Assembly (NCBI GenBank): GCA_913030615.1
Contig: CAJWCW010000003.1
Location: 1-40,040 of the forward strand
DNA: 40,040 nt
Origin: an uncultured Gammaproteobacteria bacterium
GTDB lineage: Bacteria > Pseudomonadota > Gammaproteobacteria > Pseudomonadales > Azotimanducaceae
Direction of reading: 5' to 3'
The notes under the pieces are model-generated. The model worked only from the letters and a program-made list of their open reading frames with translations, was not told the origin of the DNA and did not search any database. The translations under genes were made by a program, and so were the position numbers. Below are positions 9,150 through 17,659 of this stretch, one piece after another. Every line of letters starts with the position of its first letter. Positions within the stretch are counted from its first letter, which is position 1.

Positions 9150-9686
9150 TCAATACCCATCCTCAGGGTCTTCGGTTAGGTCTTCTTCCTCGGGCTCTTC
9201 CCAAGAAACAACTTCACCGGCAAGACGCCAAGTCGACCCCTCGCGTCGTAAGAAAACGAAAAATGCTCGCTCTTCCTGGGCATAGACTTCGACACAAACC
9301 AGTGCGTCGTTCGTTGTCATTCCCGCCCGGGATAACGAAACGACCGGCTTTCTAGTCCGCAAATACAACCTCCTTGGGTGACCGGTCGTCGTTGTCACTC
9401 GGTCTCCAAATTCCGACAAATCAAAATTGTTCGATTGTTCGTCATTCGCGTTAAGAAATGCATCGAAAAGACCCAGCGGCACCGGCAGGCTCGTCTGCCC
9501 ATCGGTACGGCAGTCCGATGGACGACTCACAATCGATAAGTCCCCCATAGGCAGAACGAAGCTGGTCAATAGTTTGCGCATAACGTCGCGTTCAACCGGC
9601 GGACTTTGGGGCTCGCATCCGTTGATGTGGCCGATCAGGGCCAACCAGACAAGGAGTTTCAAGGCGACCAACTTCGAGTCGCGCAC
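9150..9686 (-). CDS. Putative lipoprotein of unknown function
   Basis: I do not recognise a family for this 178-residue protein. It begins with a short charged stretch, a hydrophobic segment (LVALKLLVWLALIGHI) and INGC, an imperfect lipobox whose Cys at residue 24 could be lipidated after signal peptidase II cleavage. The mature part has mixed beta-like sequence and a strongly acidic C-terminal tail (EEPEEEDLTEDPED). The start is a GTG, six bases after the stop of the desaturase gene, so it is probably the last gene of that operon. A role linked to the desaturase in the envelope is possible but unsupported by any motif. Confidence 0.7.
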   Translation of the reverse strand: MRDSKLVALKLLVWLALIGHINGCEPQSPPVERDVMRKLLTSFVLPMGDLSIVSRPSDCRTDGQTSLPVPLGLFDAFLNANDEQSNNFDLSEFGDRVTTTTGHPRRLYLRTRKPVVSLSRAGMTTNDALVCVEVYAQEERAFFVFLRREGSTWRLAGEVVSWEEPEEEDLTEDPEDGY

Positions 9687-9692
9687 GTTCCG

Positions 9693-10631
9693 TCAGACCG
9701 TTGCCGTCGCCAGTCGGATCACATGGGCATAACTTGGTTGTAGATCCATCGCCGTCCCGTGACCCCCTGCCATCAAGATACGATGCGCCCGACGCAACCG
9801 ATAACAGGGGCATGAGACCAATAGATGGTGTTCGAGGTGATAGTTTACCCAGTAAGGGGCGATAAACATTCGTTCGAGCCAGCTTGCGTGGGTGGTGCGG
9901 GTATTGCGCAATCGATCGTCGTTGTCGGCAACGCACGCGTGCTCGCCGATATTTCGCAGTCTAGATATGAACAAAAACCACGTCATCGACGGTAATAGCC
10001 AAAGCAAAAAATAGAGATACCAAACGCCGTACGTGGCAAATCCAGCCAAAAATGCCATATTAATCAAGAGATTTGGCCCAAGTCGGTATACCGCCCGATT
10101 AAACCGTACGGATATCGGTCCGCCGGCCGGACGGAACGCGGAAACAACAAGTGCTTTTCGTTGCTTCCATCCGGTCTGACCCGAAAGGTCACGCCAAACT
10201 TTCCGTCGAAAGCTCGTCTTCGTGATTGGAAAAGGCGCTGACAAAACAAGATCCGGATCGCCTTGTTGTTGGGTATGCTTATGGTGCTCTAGATGTGATT
10301 TGCGGTAACCGTGGACGGATGCTCCAAAAAGCGGCCTATTGAGTACCCACTCAGAAACCCAATCGTTTAGCGCCCGGTTGGAGTACATCAAATGATGAGC
10401 TCCTTCGTGATTGAGCACCGTCAAACCCAATTGCCGAGTCCCCACGATCAACACGCCAACGATAACGACAACCGGGTTTGTCCATAACGCACATACGGCC
10501 CACGTCGTGAATATGACCCCCCAACAATGCACCAAGAGCCAGGTCGCTTGCCAATTCGAACGTTTCCTTAACGCTTTAATTTGATCTCGCGAAAAATAAT
10601 CCGTTGGTTTCTGTCTCAACGTTGTTCCCAT
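9693..10631 (-). CDS. Membrane fatty acid desaturase/hydroxylase
   Basis: Di-iron integral membrane desaturase or hydroxylase of about 312 residues from the ATG at 10631. The three histidine boxes are HEGAHH (~residue 73), HLEHH (~112) and HLEHH (~263), in the usual H-x3-HH, H-x2-HH, H-x2-HH arrangement, with hydrophobic stretches between. Substrate could be a fatty acyl lipid or a carotenoid/sphingolipid-like molecule; histidine boxes alone cannot decide. The open frame extends 18 codons upstream into the CoA-transferase gene, but MGTTLRQKP fits as the natural start, 13 bases after that gene's stop. It probably lies in one operon with the CoA-transferase and the downstream lipoprotein. Confidence 0.88.
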   Translation of the reverse strand: MGTTLRQKPTDYFSRDQIKALRKRSNWQATWLLVHCWGVIFTTWAVCALWTNPVVVIVGVLIVGTRQLGLTVLNHEGAHHLMYSNRALNDWVSEWVLNRPLFGASVHGYRKSHLEHHKHTQQQGDPDLVLSAPFPITKTSFRRKVWRDLSGQTGWKQRKALVVSAFRPAGGPISVRFNRAVYRLGPNLLINMAFLAGFATYGVWYLYFLLWLLPSMTWFLFISRLRNIGEHACVADNDDRLRNTRTTHASWLERMFIAPYWVNYHLEHHLLVSCPCYRLRRAHRILMAGGHGTAMDLQPSYAHVIRLATATV

Positions 10632-10644
10632 ATCGAGTGATTTG

Positions 10645-12972
10645 TCACGCAGCTCGGACCGTTCCGGCCTCCAACAAACCTTCAATCCTTTCTAACGAAT
10701 ACCCCAGTTCCTCTAAGAGGGCAACGGTCCCTCCCCCAACGCCCCCGGTCCCGGGATACGAGCCGTCCTGGTCAAATTCGACCATCGGACCATTGCGTAG
10801 ATATTCGCCCCACTCCGGATGCATCGCTGGCACCGCTAGATTTTCGGCTAGACAGTGCTCGTTCCGAAGGAAAAATGCCTGCGGGAGCATTTCATCAGCG
10901 CGTACACACCCAAGACCAAGGGACCCGAGTTCTCGTTCCCAATGGTCAGCGGTTTCGCTAAGAAAAATTGTCTCCAATCTATTCGACACGTCGAACTGCA
11001 ACTCGATACCCAGTGCTTGCGCCAGCGTCGCTTTCTCCGTCTCGCTGATCACGCCAAGAAATACCCATCCTTCGCTGCAAGCATACAATCGGTAGAGTGG
11101 ACCAACTCCATAGCCTTCGGAATCAATGGGGGGTCGCTCCGGTTTTTCTGGGAAACTCAAAAAATCATCCCAGTTTGCATAGGCGTTAGCCCCGAACATA
11201 TCGACAAAGATTTTTTGTCCTTTACCACTCGCTCGTCGGGCAGCTAGACCGAGAACGGCCGTGGTCGCAACCACCATCGACGTATTGGGGTCTGGATTCA
11301 CCTCATTGGCGCGTAGAAGCTTCCGGGCCATTTCCCGCAATTCAGGTAAGTCCATCCGTCTATTCGGATCCGGAAGTCCACCAATTTGCCACACCACGCC
11401 ACCCATCGCCGCGCCGGGTATTGGATGGGTGGAGGGCCGTTTTGAACCGGGACCCCGCGGTCCGTAGCCATTCGCAGATACGTAGACGAGACCAGGGTTC
11501 AGCGCCGCAAGGTCGTCGTAGCCGATACCCAATTTTTCGGGAACGCCCATGCGGTAGTTGTGAATCCAAATATCCGCTTTCTTCGAAAGCGATTGAGCGA
11601 TTCGTTGACCACTATCGGTCTTTAGATCCAGGCAGATACTTTCCTTGCCGGTATTACACTTCGAAGCGCCGAACCCGTGAAACATGGAGCGAAACGGATC
11701 ACCACCAATCGGTTCTATCTTGATAACGCGGGCACCCATATCGGCTAAGGTTGCCGCACCCAAAGGGGCCGCGATAATCGTCGCGCTCTCGACAACCGTA
11801 ATTCCTTCAAGCGGTCGCGCCACAGGCGCTTGTATCTTCGATACACGAACCTGCCGTGCACCCAACTGATCGAAATCATCCGGTTTAGCTTGAGCCCCGA
11901 CTTCACCTGGCGTTTCCGTCAAATCCGCCAACAAGCCCAATTGCACCACGCCGTCTTTTTCGACCACGTGCCCATTGCGAGTCGCATCAGGGTCCTTCAG
12001 TGCGTCTTGTGTCGACTGATATGGATGGGCAACCACCCCGCCGTCGGCAACGTAATGTTCCATCCACTCATCCAACGTTCGCGTTTGCATGTGCCCAAGC
12101 ATCTGATCCCGGAACAACTCCAACGTCTCACGATCCCAAGTGGGAACCGGGGATCTAAACTGGTCCTGAGCCAGGATTTCTTCAAACCCGCTTGCATTCA
12201 AGAAATTATCAAGTAGATGCGGCAACAGATTCCCCAGTTGCAGCCATCGTCCGTCCTTTGTCCGTACCGGGTGGTAGTTTAGCGTTGGCATCGATCGCGT
12301 ACGGTCCCGAGCAACTTCGGGCCGTTCAAGTACGCCTCGGTCTTGCAGTTGTTCCATCGACATAATGCCCATCTCATACGGCATCATGCCTCGCAACATT
12401 GACGTCTCAAACTGTGAGCCATTCCCAGTCCGTTCGCGACACTCCAACGCAGCGATGACGGCCGCTACTAGGCTTTGTGATGTCGCATGGGTTCCAACCT
12501 GTAACGCGGAATAGTTCGGACCACTGCGATCAGCAACCCCTTCGAATCCCAACATTCGTCCCGATTTCGCCGCTACGACACCTTCGTAACCGGGCAAATG
12601 TGCGTACGGACCGCGTTCGCCAAAACCTGTAACTACCCCGTAGACCAGATCTGGTCGTTCCTTCGTCAATTCCGAACAGCCTAATCCGAGGGCCTCACGT
12701 TTAGAGCTCCTAAGCGTCGTGATAACCCCATCCGCCGTCTTCACAATAAGTTCACGGACTCGCGCGACGTCTTCGGAGTTGGCTAAATCGGCTGTAACAA
12801 TCCGTTTACCGCGTCGCCAAAGGCGACTCGCTGGCATTGAATCAAATCGATCGCCCTCTGGCGGATCCACCTTAATCACTTCAGCCCCAAAATCAGCCAA
12901 CACCATCCCTGCTAATCCGGTGACCGGACCGAGACCGAGTTCGACGATACGATAGGCTTCCAGCGGTTTCAT
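10645..12972 (-). CDS. Tandem (two-domain) CaiB/BaiF class III CoA-transferase
   Basis: A 775-residue fusion of two family III CoA-transferase units. The first starts at MKPLEAYRIVELG and has VLADFGAEVIKVDPPEGD; the second restarts at about residue 395 with EGITVVESATIIAAPLG and LADMGARVIKIEPIGGD. By counting back from the conserved GxGQ segment, the second unit keeps an Asp (in NPDPNTS) at the catalytic position, while the first has Thr/His there. So only one active site may work. The ATG at 12972 has AGGAG about ten bases upstream; an open extension to 13083 is not conserved-looking. The 227-base region upstream, before the hydratase gene, holds no clear gene. CoA donor and acceptor are unknown. 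Confidence 0.92.
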   Translation of the reverse strand: MKPLEAYRIVELGLGPVTGLAGMVLADFGAEVIKVDPPEGDRFDSMPASRLWRRGKRIVTADLANSEDVARVRELIVKTADGVITTLRSSKREALGLGCSELTKERPDLVYGVVTGFGERGPYAHLPGYEGVVAAKSGRMLGFEGVADRSGPNYSALQVGTHATSQSLVAAVIAALECRERTGNGSQFETSMLRGMMPYEMGIMSMEQLQDRGVLERPEVARDRTRSMPTLNYHPVRTKDGRWLQLGNLLPHLLDNFLNASGFEEILAQDQFRSPVPTWDRETLELFRDQMLGHMQTRTLDEWMEHYVADGGVVAHPYQSTQDALKDPDATRNGHVVEKDGVVQLGLLADLTETPGEVGAQAKPDDFDQLGARQVRVSKIQAPVARPLEGITVVESATIIAAPLGAATLADMGARVIKIEPIGGDPFRSMFHGFGASKCNTGKESICLDLKTDSGQRIAQSLSKKADIWIHNYRMGVPEKLGIGYDDLAALNPGLVYVSANGYGPRGPGSKRPSTHPIPGAAMGGVVWQIGGLPDPNRRMDLPELREMARKLLRANEVNPDPNTSMVVATTAVLGLAARRASGKGQKIFVDMFGANAYANWDDFLSFPEKPERPPIDSEGYGVGPLYRLYACSEGWVFLGVISETEKATLAQALGIELQFDVSNRLETIFLSETADHWERELGSLGLGCVRADEMLPQAFFLRNEHCLAENLAVPAMHPEWGEYLRNGPMVEFDQDGSYPGTGGVGGGTVALLEELGYSLERIEGLLEAGTVRAA

Positions 12973-13199
12973 TGATAACGATCTCCTAAATAGCGCCAGC
13001 CACACCTCTGCGGACTCTGAATCGACCCTTCGTACCAACAAGTTGATGGACGGCGAGAATTCCCCCTCGTCTCGAGAGTTCACCTTGTGAAATCAATACC
13101 CCATACCCTGTTCGTCGATCCCTCTCATCGCTTCAATAAACGTAAGACACGACCGCAGTCGAAACCTTAATAGCAACAGGCGACAAGCGCGGTAACGGC

Positions 13200-13907
13200 C
13201 TATGGTTTAACCGTAAACTCGATCGATCCAAGCTCACCGTAGTCCGCGCGATACGCGCCGGGCAATGCCGGATGGATCCCTCCGCAAGCACCCGTAATGA
13301 GGAGCATGTCATCACGTATTTCCAGACCACGAAGAGACGCCTCATCAAGCATCCATGCGAGAGCGTCGTGTGGGCCACCTAGGGCGTCGGTCGCAGGAGC
13401 CTGACACACCGTCTCGCCATCACGCGTCAGCGTTATATGGATATCAGCGTAATCGCTCCGAAACGGTTTTTGTGTCCCAACGATAAATCGGTCAGCAGCA
13501 ATGTTGCACGCCGTCAGATTGACGCCGGTGGCATCCGCAGGATCACCCCACGCCATGCGTGGTACCTCGATGACTGGTCCAGCAGATTTTGGATTTCCTG
13601 CTCCATCGATCACCACGCCAATTTCGCATTCGAGACTGACCCCGGTTGCCGCAGCCAAATCGGTTCCCGGCGACAAACGACCTGATTCGTACAACGAGCC
13701 GATCAACGGGTGCGTAAGTCCAAACTGTTTTTGTCCTGCCGCAGCCGTCATACCGGCTTTTAAGCCTGCAATCGCGCCCTCGGCGACCACACCCACGAGC
13801 GTTCTTTGAATGGCGTACGCTCGTTCGAGATCGAGGTTATCGGGCATCCGAGGCAGCGCTTCGCGCGCTTTTACGGCTTTCGCCATGGCTTCAACAAGTT
13901 CTTCCAT
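13200..13907 (-). CDS. 2-keto-4-pentenoate hydratase/oxalocrotonate decarboxylase-like (MhpD family)
   Basis: A 235-residue member of the fumarylacetoacetate hydrolase superfamily, closest in look to MhpD/DmpE/HpcG enzymes, which hydrate 2-hydroxydienoates late in aromatic meta-cleavage. SLECEIGVVIDG supplies the E-x-E metal ligands, and GPVIEVPRMAWGDPADATGVNLTACNIAADRF-type sequence follows (third Glu in VIEVP). The start at 13907 (MEELVEAMAKAV) lies five bases after the TAA of the acyl-CoA dehydrogenase, so they are co-transcribed. No ring-cleavage dioxygenase is present in the window, so the substrate may be another 2-keto acid. Confidence 0.85.
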   Translation of the reverse strand: MEELVEAMAKAVKAREALPRMPDNLDLERAYAIQRTLVGVVAEGAIAGLKAGMTAAAGQKQFGLTHPLIGSLYESGRLSPGTDLAAATGVSLECEIGVVIDGAGNPKSAGPVIEVPRMAWGDPADATGVNLTACNIAADRFIVGTQKPFRSDYADIHITLTRDGETVCQAPATDALGGPHDALAWMLDEASLRGLEIRDDMLLITGACGGIHPALPGAYRADYGELGSIEFTVKP

Positions 13908-13912
13908 AGCGC

Positions 13913-15169
13913 TTAGTTTCCAAAATCCCACGACTCGCCTGCGTGATAACGACGCAGAACGTTTTTCGCAATCAGAATCTTGTGCACCTCGTCGGGTCCG
14001 TCCGCGATACGCAACGTCCTAGCGCCCTCGTACATCCCCGCAAACGGAAAATCCCCGGACACTCCAGCCGCACCGTAGACCTGAATCGCCCGGTCAACTA
14101 CACGGTGGTATGCAGCCGGTACGTATACCTTGATGGATGAAATATCAGTGCGAGGATCGACGCCTGATTCCATCTTCTGAGCACAATCAACGACCATGAG
14201 CCGCGCAGACTGGATATCCATGTACGAATCCGCAATAAATCCCTGCATAAACTGCTTGTCTTCGAGTTTTTCACCTCCATGCACTTCACGCGTCATCAAC
14301 CGATCAATCATTAAATCGAAACATCGCCACATCGCGCCAACTGAATTCATGCAGTGGTACACGCGGCCCGCTCCGAGACGATCTTGCGCCGCTTGATGGC
14401 CGGTACCGGTTTGTCCCAACTGGTTTTCTTTGGGCACGCGGACATTTTCATACTTGATTTCACAATGACTTGAAGCCTTACCCCAGACTGGAACGCCGCG
14501 AAGAATGTTCACACCAGGCGTCTCTCTGGGAACGATGATTTGCGTCATCTTCTCGTTAGCACCACCGGGATCGTCTGGATCAGCCGTCCGACACATAACA
14601 ATATAAAAATCCGCAGCGTGGCCGTTCGAAGTGAACCACTTATGGCCATTGATAACCCATTCATCACCATCGAGTTCCGCACGCGTCGTCAACGATCGGG
14701 GGTCCGACCCAGGGTTCATCGGTTCCGTCATCGAGAACCCGGATTGCATGCGTCCTTCTGTCAGAGGTATGAGCCATTTCTCGTGTTGCTCGGGGCTCCC
14801 GTATTTGACCAATATCTTTTGATTGCCCGAATTTGGCGCTACCACGCCAAAGAGCGGTGCTGCACCGGGGCTGTACGCTAATATTTCGTTCATGTAGGCA
14901 TGTTGCATGAACGAGAGTCCCATACCACCGAACTCGGGCGGTAGATGGGGCGCCCAAAGCTTTGCTTTCTTCACTTTGTCCTGCACACCTTTCCTCAATT
15001 CCTGCGCCCGTGCGATCGCCTCCTTCGATGGCCTGGACCCATCGCGAGTCGACGCGTAAAGATCACTTTCATTTGGAACGATGTCTCTATTGACGATCTC
15101 CGCGGTCGCGAGCCGAACTTCGTTGACCTCGTCGTCCAACATCGGAATTGGTTTTATATTCATGGACAT
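13913..15169 (-). CDS. Acyl-CoA dehydrogenase, ACAD10/11-like
   Basis: FAD-dependent acyl-CoA dehydrogenase of 418 residues. FSMTEPMNPGSDP and WVINGHKWFTSNG are the flavin and substrate motifs of the middle domain; DRLGAGRVYHCMNSVG and VYGAAGVSGDFP lie in the C-terminal helical domain. Near the end, LRIADGPDEVH replaces the YEGT segment of medium-chain enzymes, giving Asp at the usual catalytic Glu position. That motif is typical of the ACAD10/11 group, which processes 4-hydroxyacyl-CoAs after phosphorylation. ATG at 15169 has a perfect GGAGG six bases upstream. It is followed by the MhpD-like gene and is divergent from an MBL hydrolase. Confidence 0.93.
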   Translation of the reverse strand: MSMNIKPIPMLDDEVNEVRLATAEIVNRDIVPNESDLYASTRDGSRPSKEAIARAQELRKGVQDKVKKAKLWAPHLPPEFGGMGLSFMQHAYMNEILAYSPGAAPLFGVVAPNSGNQKILVKYGSPEQHEKWLIPLTEGRMQSGFSMTEPMNPGSDPRSLTTRAELDGDEWVINGHKWFTSNGHAADFYIVMCRTADPDDPGGANEKMTQIIVPRETPGVNILRGVPVWGKASSHCEIKYENVRVPKENQLGQTGTGHQAAQDRLGAGRVYHCMNSVGAMWRCFDLMIDRLMTREVHGGEKLEDKQFMQGFIADSYMDIQSARLMVVDCAQKMESGVDPRTDISSIKVYVPAAYHRVVDRAIQVYGAAGVSGDFPFAGMYEGARTLRIADGPDEVHKILIAKNVLRRYHAGESWDFGN

Positions 15170-15175
15170 AGTTTG

Positions 15176-15180
15176 CCTCC
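15176..15180 (-). promoter_or_regulatory. Shine-Dalgarno of the acyl-CoA dehydrogenase
   Basis: GGAGG on the minus strand with six bases to the ATG at 15169; it favours this Met over the one two codons later. Confidence 0.75.
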
Positions 15181-15318
15181 CCTTTTTACCTAATCGCCCG
15201 GTTTCGGTTGGGCGGTATCCAAAGGTCTAATGTAAGTGGTCGGGTTATACTCCGCAACTTAGCACTCTGGAAAGGACGCTTCCCGCGGCTTTGCAACTCG
15301 AAGCTGCCGGGGCTTGAT

Positions 15319-16452
15319 ATGGCAGTAAATAAGGAAATTCGCAGCAGTCAGGGGCTTAAATATCCTTACGACGAACATCCGGCAAAGGGCACCACAATGG
15401 AAGTCGCGGACGGAGTTCGCTGGTTGACCATGCCCATGTGGGGTTCTCTCACCCACATCAACTTGTACCTTCTCGAGGACGACGATGGTTGGTTCGTGGT
15501 CGATACGGGACTCGGTACCGACGACACAAAAAAACTGTGGCATACGATTTTTGATAATGAGCTCAACGGGAAACCTGTCAAGGGCGTGATCTGTACACAT
15601 ATGCATCCCGACCATATCGGTCAAGCTGGCATGATCACCGAGCACTTTCGCGTTCCGCTCTTCATGACGCGTGGCGAATTTTACCAAGCCCGATCCTTCG
15701 CGACCGGCGGACCTTCACATCATTCGAGCTGGATCGGACAAGAGTTCTATACCCGATACGGTATGCCCGCCAATTACCTCCAAAAATTATCAAAAATGTG
15801 GACCGGGCGTGCCACCGGCAAAATGTCGATGATGTCGATGCCAACGGCTTTTCCTTCCGGTTTCCAACGTCTCGAGGACGGCGACGTGCTCTCCATCGGA
15901 AACCACCACTGGGAAATCGTTGTTGGATCTGGGCACTCCCCCGAACACGCGTGCCTGCTGTGTAGAAGCCTCAAGATTATGATCTCGGGCGATCAGATTC
16001 TTCCCATCATAACCTCCAACGTCAGCGTCCATCCGACCGAACCCGAAGCCAATCCCCTCAAAGCTTGGATGGAATCGCACGATAAGTTGCTCTCGACCCC
16101 CGAAGATACCTTTGTCCTCCCGGCACATAACTTGCCGTTTTTCGGGGTACGCGAACGACTCCGTCAATTAGTTGACCATCACGAAGAACGCATGCTTGCT
16201 CTCGAAGAATTTTGTGTCGAACCACAAACCGCAAACGCCCTGCTACCGATTTTGTTCAAACGTAAGTTAGACCCACGCCAAACCATGATGGCGCTCGGCG
16301 AGGCTATCGCGCACTGTCACCTTTTGATGTATCGCGACCGGATCGAGCGCACCTTGCACGAGGACGGGGTTTATCGCTTTACGGCAACCGATCCGGTTCA
16401 CGCGCAAGAACCTCGCCTGGATACACGCGACGACGTGCCCACCCTGGCCTGA
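15319..16452 (+). CDS. MBL-fold metallo-hydrolase with C-terminal winged-helix region (LACTB2-like)
   Basis: Metallo-beta-lactamase-fold hydrolase of 377 residues from the ATG at 15319. THMHPDHIG (~93-101) is the HxHxDH zinc motif, GSGHSPEHACL gives the next His, and ISGDQILP the bridging Asp. The last ~80 residues (from LRQLVDHHEERM) look like the helical/winged C-terminal region of LACTB2-type proteins. Family members hydrolyse thioesters, lactones or glutathione conjugates, or act on RNA; neighbours in acyl-CoA metabolism suggest a thioesterase-like role. A 9-base tandem repeat (15823-15840) codes for MSMMSM. The frame is open back to 15208, but that extension is not family-like. Seven bases separate it from the next gene. 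Confidence 0.9.
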   Translation: MAVNKEIRSSQGLKYPYDEHPAKGTTMEVADGVRWLTMPMWGSLTHINLYLLEDDDGWFVVDTGLGTDDTKKLWHTIFDNELNGKPVKGVICTHMHPDHIGQAGMITEHFRVPLFMTRGEFYQARSFATGGPSHHSSWIGQEFYTRYGMPANYLQKLSKMWTGRATGKMSMMSMPTAFPSGFQRLEDGDVLSIGNHHWEIVVGSGHSPEHACLLCRSLKIMISGDQILPIITSNVSVHPTEPEANPLKAWMESHDKLLSTPEDTFVLPAHNLPFFGVRERLRQLVDHHEERMLALEEFCVEPQTANALLPILFKRKLDPRQTMMALGEAIAHCHLLMYRDRIERTLHEDGVYRFTATDPVHAQEPRLDTRDDVPTLA

Positions 16453-16459
16453 GTGCTCG

Positions 16460-16762
16460 GTGAAAGAATCTATGCCGCTCCGACAATCCATTGATCGAGC
16501 GACCGTTATGATCTTGCAATGGGGTCAAAAACTCCCAGTGGGTGTCCGTTCGATCGCCGGTCTTCTGTTGATGTTGGGCGGAGTGTTCGGATTCTTACCC
16601 ATACTTGGGTTTTGGATGTTTCCCTTGGGCCTAGCGTTAATCGCCCTTGATATACCCTGGACCCGATCACGCATCCAACAGTGGATGCTACGGATTGAAA
16701 TGCGCGTCAAGACGACCGCAACTCGACATCCAGCCAATAACCGCTCACATCATGATGCTTAA
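16460..16762 (+). CDS. Small inner-membrane protein of unknown function
   Basis: A 100-residue protein from GTG 16460 (or 96 residues from ATG 16472). It has a basic amphipathic start, then two closely spaced hydrophobic helices (SIAGLLLMLGGVFGF and GFWMFPLGLALIALDI) split by a short turn, and a basic, His-rich tail. This is the layout of short two-helix membrane proteins often found next to metabolic genes; no function is assigned. It starts seven bases after the MBL hydrolase, so it is probably in its operon. Its last 56 bases overlap the 3' end of the convergent MBL gene at 16707-17579, which could make the pair mutually interfering. Confidence 0.72.
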   Translation: MKESMPLRQSIDRATVMILQWGQKLPVGVRSIAGLLLMLGGVFGFLPILGFWMFPLGLALIALDIPWTRSRIQQWMLRIEMRVKTTATRHPANNRSHHDA

Positions 16763-17579
16763 CGTAACCTGCTGTAGGGGTCGCAAAGTGGGTCCCGATG
16801 ATAAGCACATCTGAATCGACGTACTTCTCCAGTAACGATTCACGTGTGCGACGACCTTGGTCTTGATCGTAATCGGCTGAACTACACCAGTCCGTACGCG
16901 TCATCTGACATGGATGATGAATGCAATCCCCCGTAATTAGCGCTTCAACTCCGTTCGATGTCACCCGCACACTGACGTGACCAGGCGTGTGGCCGGGGGT
17001 CGCCTGCAAGTTCACACCCGGAGCAACTTGGTGGTCTGACTCGACGAGATCTACCAACCCTGCCGCGAATATCGGACGGACACTGTCGTCCATCACCGAT
17101 CCATACGTCGACGTATCCTCGTTGGTATCCCAGTATTCCCACTCTTTCCGACCCATTAAATAGCGCGCGCTCGCAAACGTGGGCTCCCACTTTCCATCCA
17201 CCAACTTTGTATTCCAGCCGACGTGATCCACGTGTAGGTGTGTACAAAGAACCGTGTCGATCGAGTCCGCCGCATACCCAACGCCCTCAAGGTCCTCTAA
17301 GAACTGTGTTTGTAGGTGACTCCACGCGGGAATCGAGCGCTCTTTGTCGTTGCCAATGCATGTGTCGACGACGATCCGACGTTCGCCAGTATCAACCACC
17401 AATGCGTGAACGCTCATGATGAGATTACCCTCTCGATCCATGAAGTGCGGTTGCAACCAGGGATAGGCAAGACATGCCTCACGCGTGGCATCCGGGAGAA
17501 TGAATCGGGATCCCCCAGCAACCTCCATCTCAACAACGCGCGTTATTTTGATATCGCCGACTTTCCAAACCTCATTCAT
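16707..17579 (-). CDS. MBL-fold metallo-hydrolase (lactonase/AttM-like)
   Basis: A 290-residue metallo-beta-lactamase-fold enzyme of the type that includes quorum-quenching lactonases. THLHVDHVGW (~115-124) is the HxHxDH motif, ATPGHTPGHVSV supplies the next His, ITGDCIHHP the bridging Asp, and IIGTHFATPTAG the last His. The ATG at 17579 has GGAG six bases upstream. It is not closely similar to the MBL protein at 15319-16452 and lacks its C-terminal extension, so the two are separate subfamilies. It diverges from the acyl-CoA synthetase across 80 bases holding an exact direct repeat. Lactone hydrolysis would fit 4-hydroxyacid metabolism but is a guess. Confidence 0.9.
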   Translation of the reverse strand: MNEVWKVGDIKITRVVEMEVAGGSRFILPDATREACLAYPWLQPHFMDREGNLIMSVHALVVDTGERRIVVDTCIGNDKERSIPAWSHLQTQFLEDLEGVGYAADSIDTVLCTHLHVDHVGWNTKLVDGKWEPTFASARYLMGRKEWEYWDTNEDTSTYGSVMDDSVRPIFAAGLVDLVESDHQVAPGVNLQATPGHTPGHVSVRVTSNGVEALITGDCIHHPCQMTRTDWCSSADYDQDQGRRTRESLLEKYVDSDVLIIGTHFATPTAGYVKHHDVSGYWLDVELRSS

Positions 17580-17592
17580 CGTATGCTCCAGC

Positions 17593-17630
17593 CTTTACTC
17601 GAACCATTATGGATGGATATCTTTACTCGA
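17593..17630. repeat. 10-base direct repeat in a divergent promoter region
   Basis: CTTTACTCGA occurs exactly at 17593-17602 and 17621-17630, 28 bases apart start to start. Both copies lie in the 80-base space between the divergent MBL hydrolase and acyl-CoA synthetase genes. A regulator with two sites controlling both genes is a reasonable reading. Confidence 0.5.
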
Positions 17631-17659
17631 GGTAGACCCAACCAGGCGAGAACACATTT

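Noticed and set aside
10604-11095. 163-codon plus-strand open frame opposite the CoA-transferase gene
   Set aside because: It covers the start of the desaturase and the end of the CoA-transferase on the other strand; composition is Ser/Pro/Arg-rich as expected of a shadow frame.
15195-15214. CGCCC...GGGCG stem between divergent acyl-CoA dehydrogenase and MBL genes
   Set aside because: Five pairs with a ten-base loop and no repeated or conserved-looking context; not separable from chance.
15259-15687. 142-codon minus frame opposite the first MBL gene
   Set aside because: Antisense to the HxHxDH-coding region; no motif, no operon partner.
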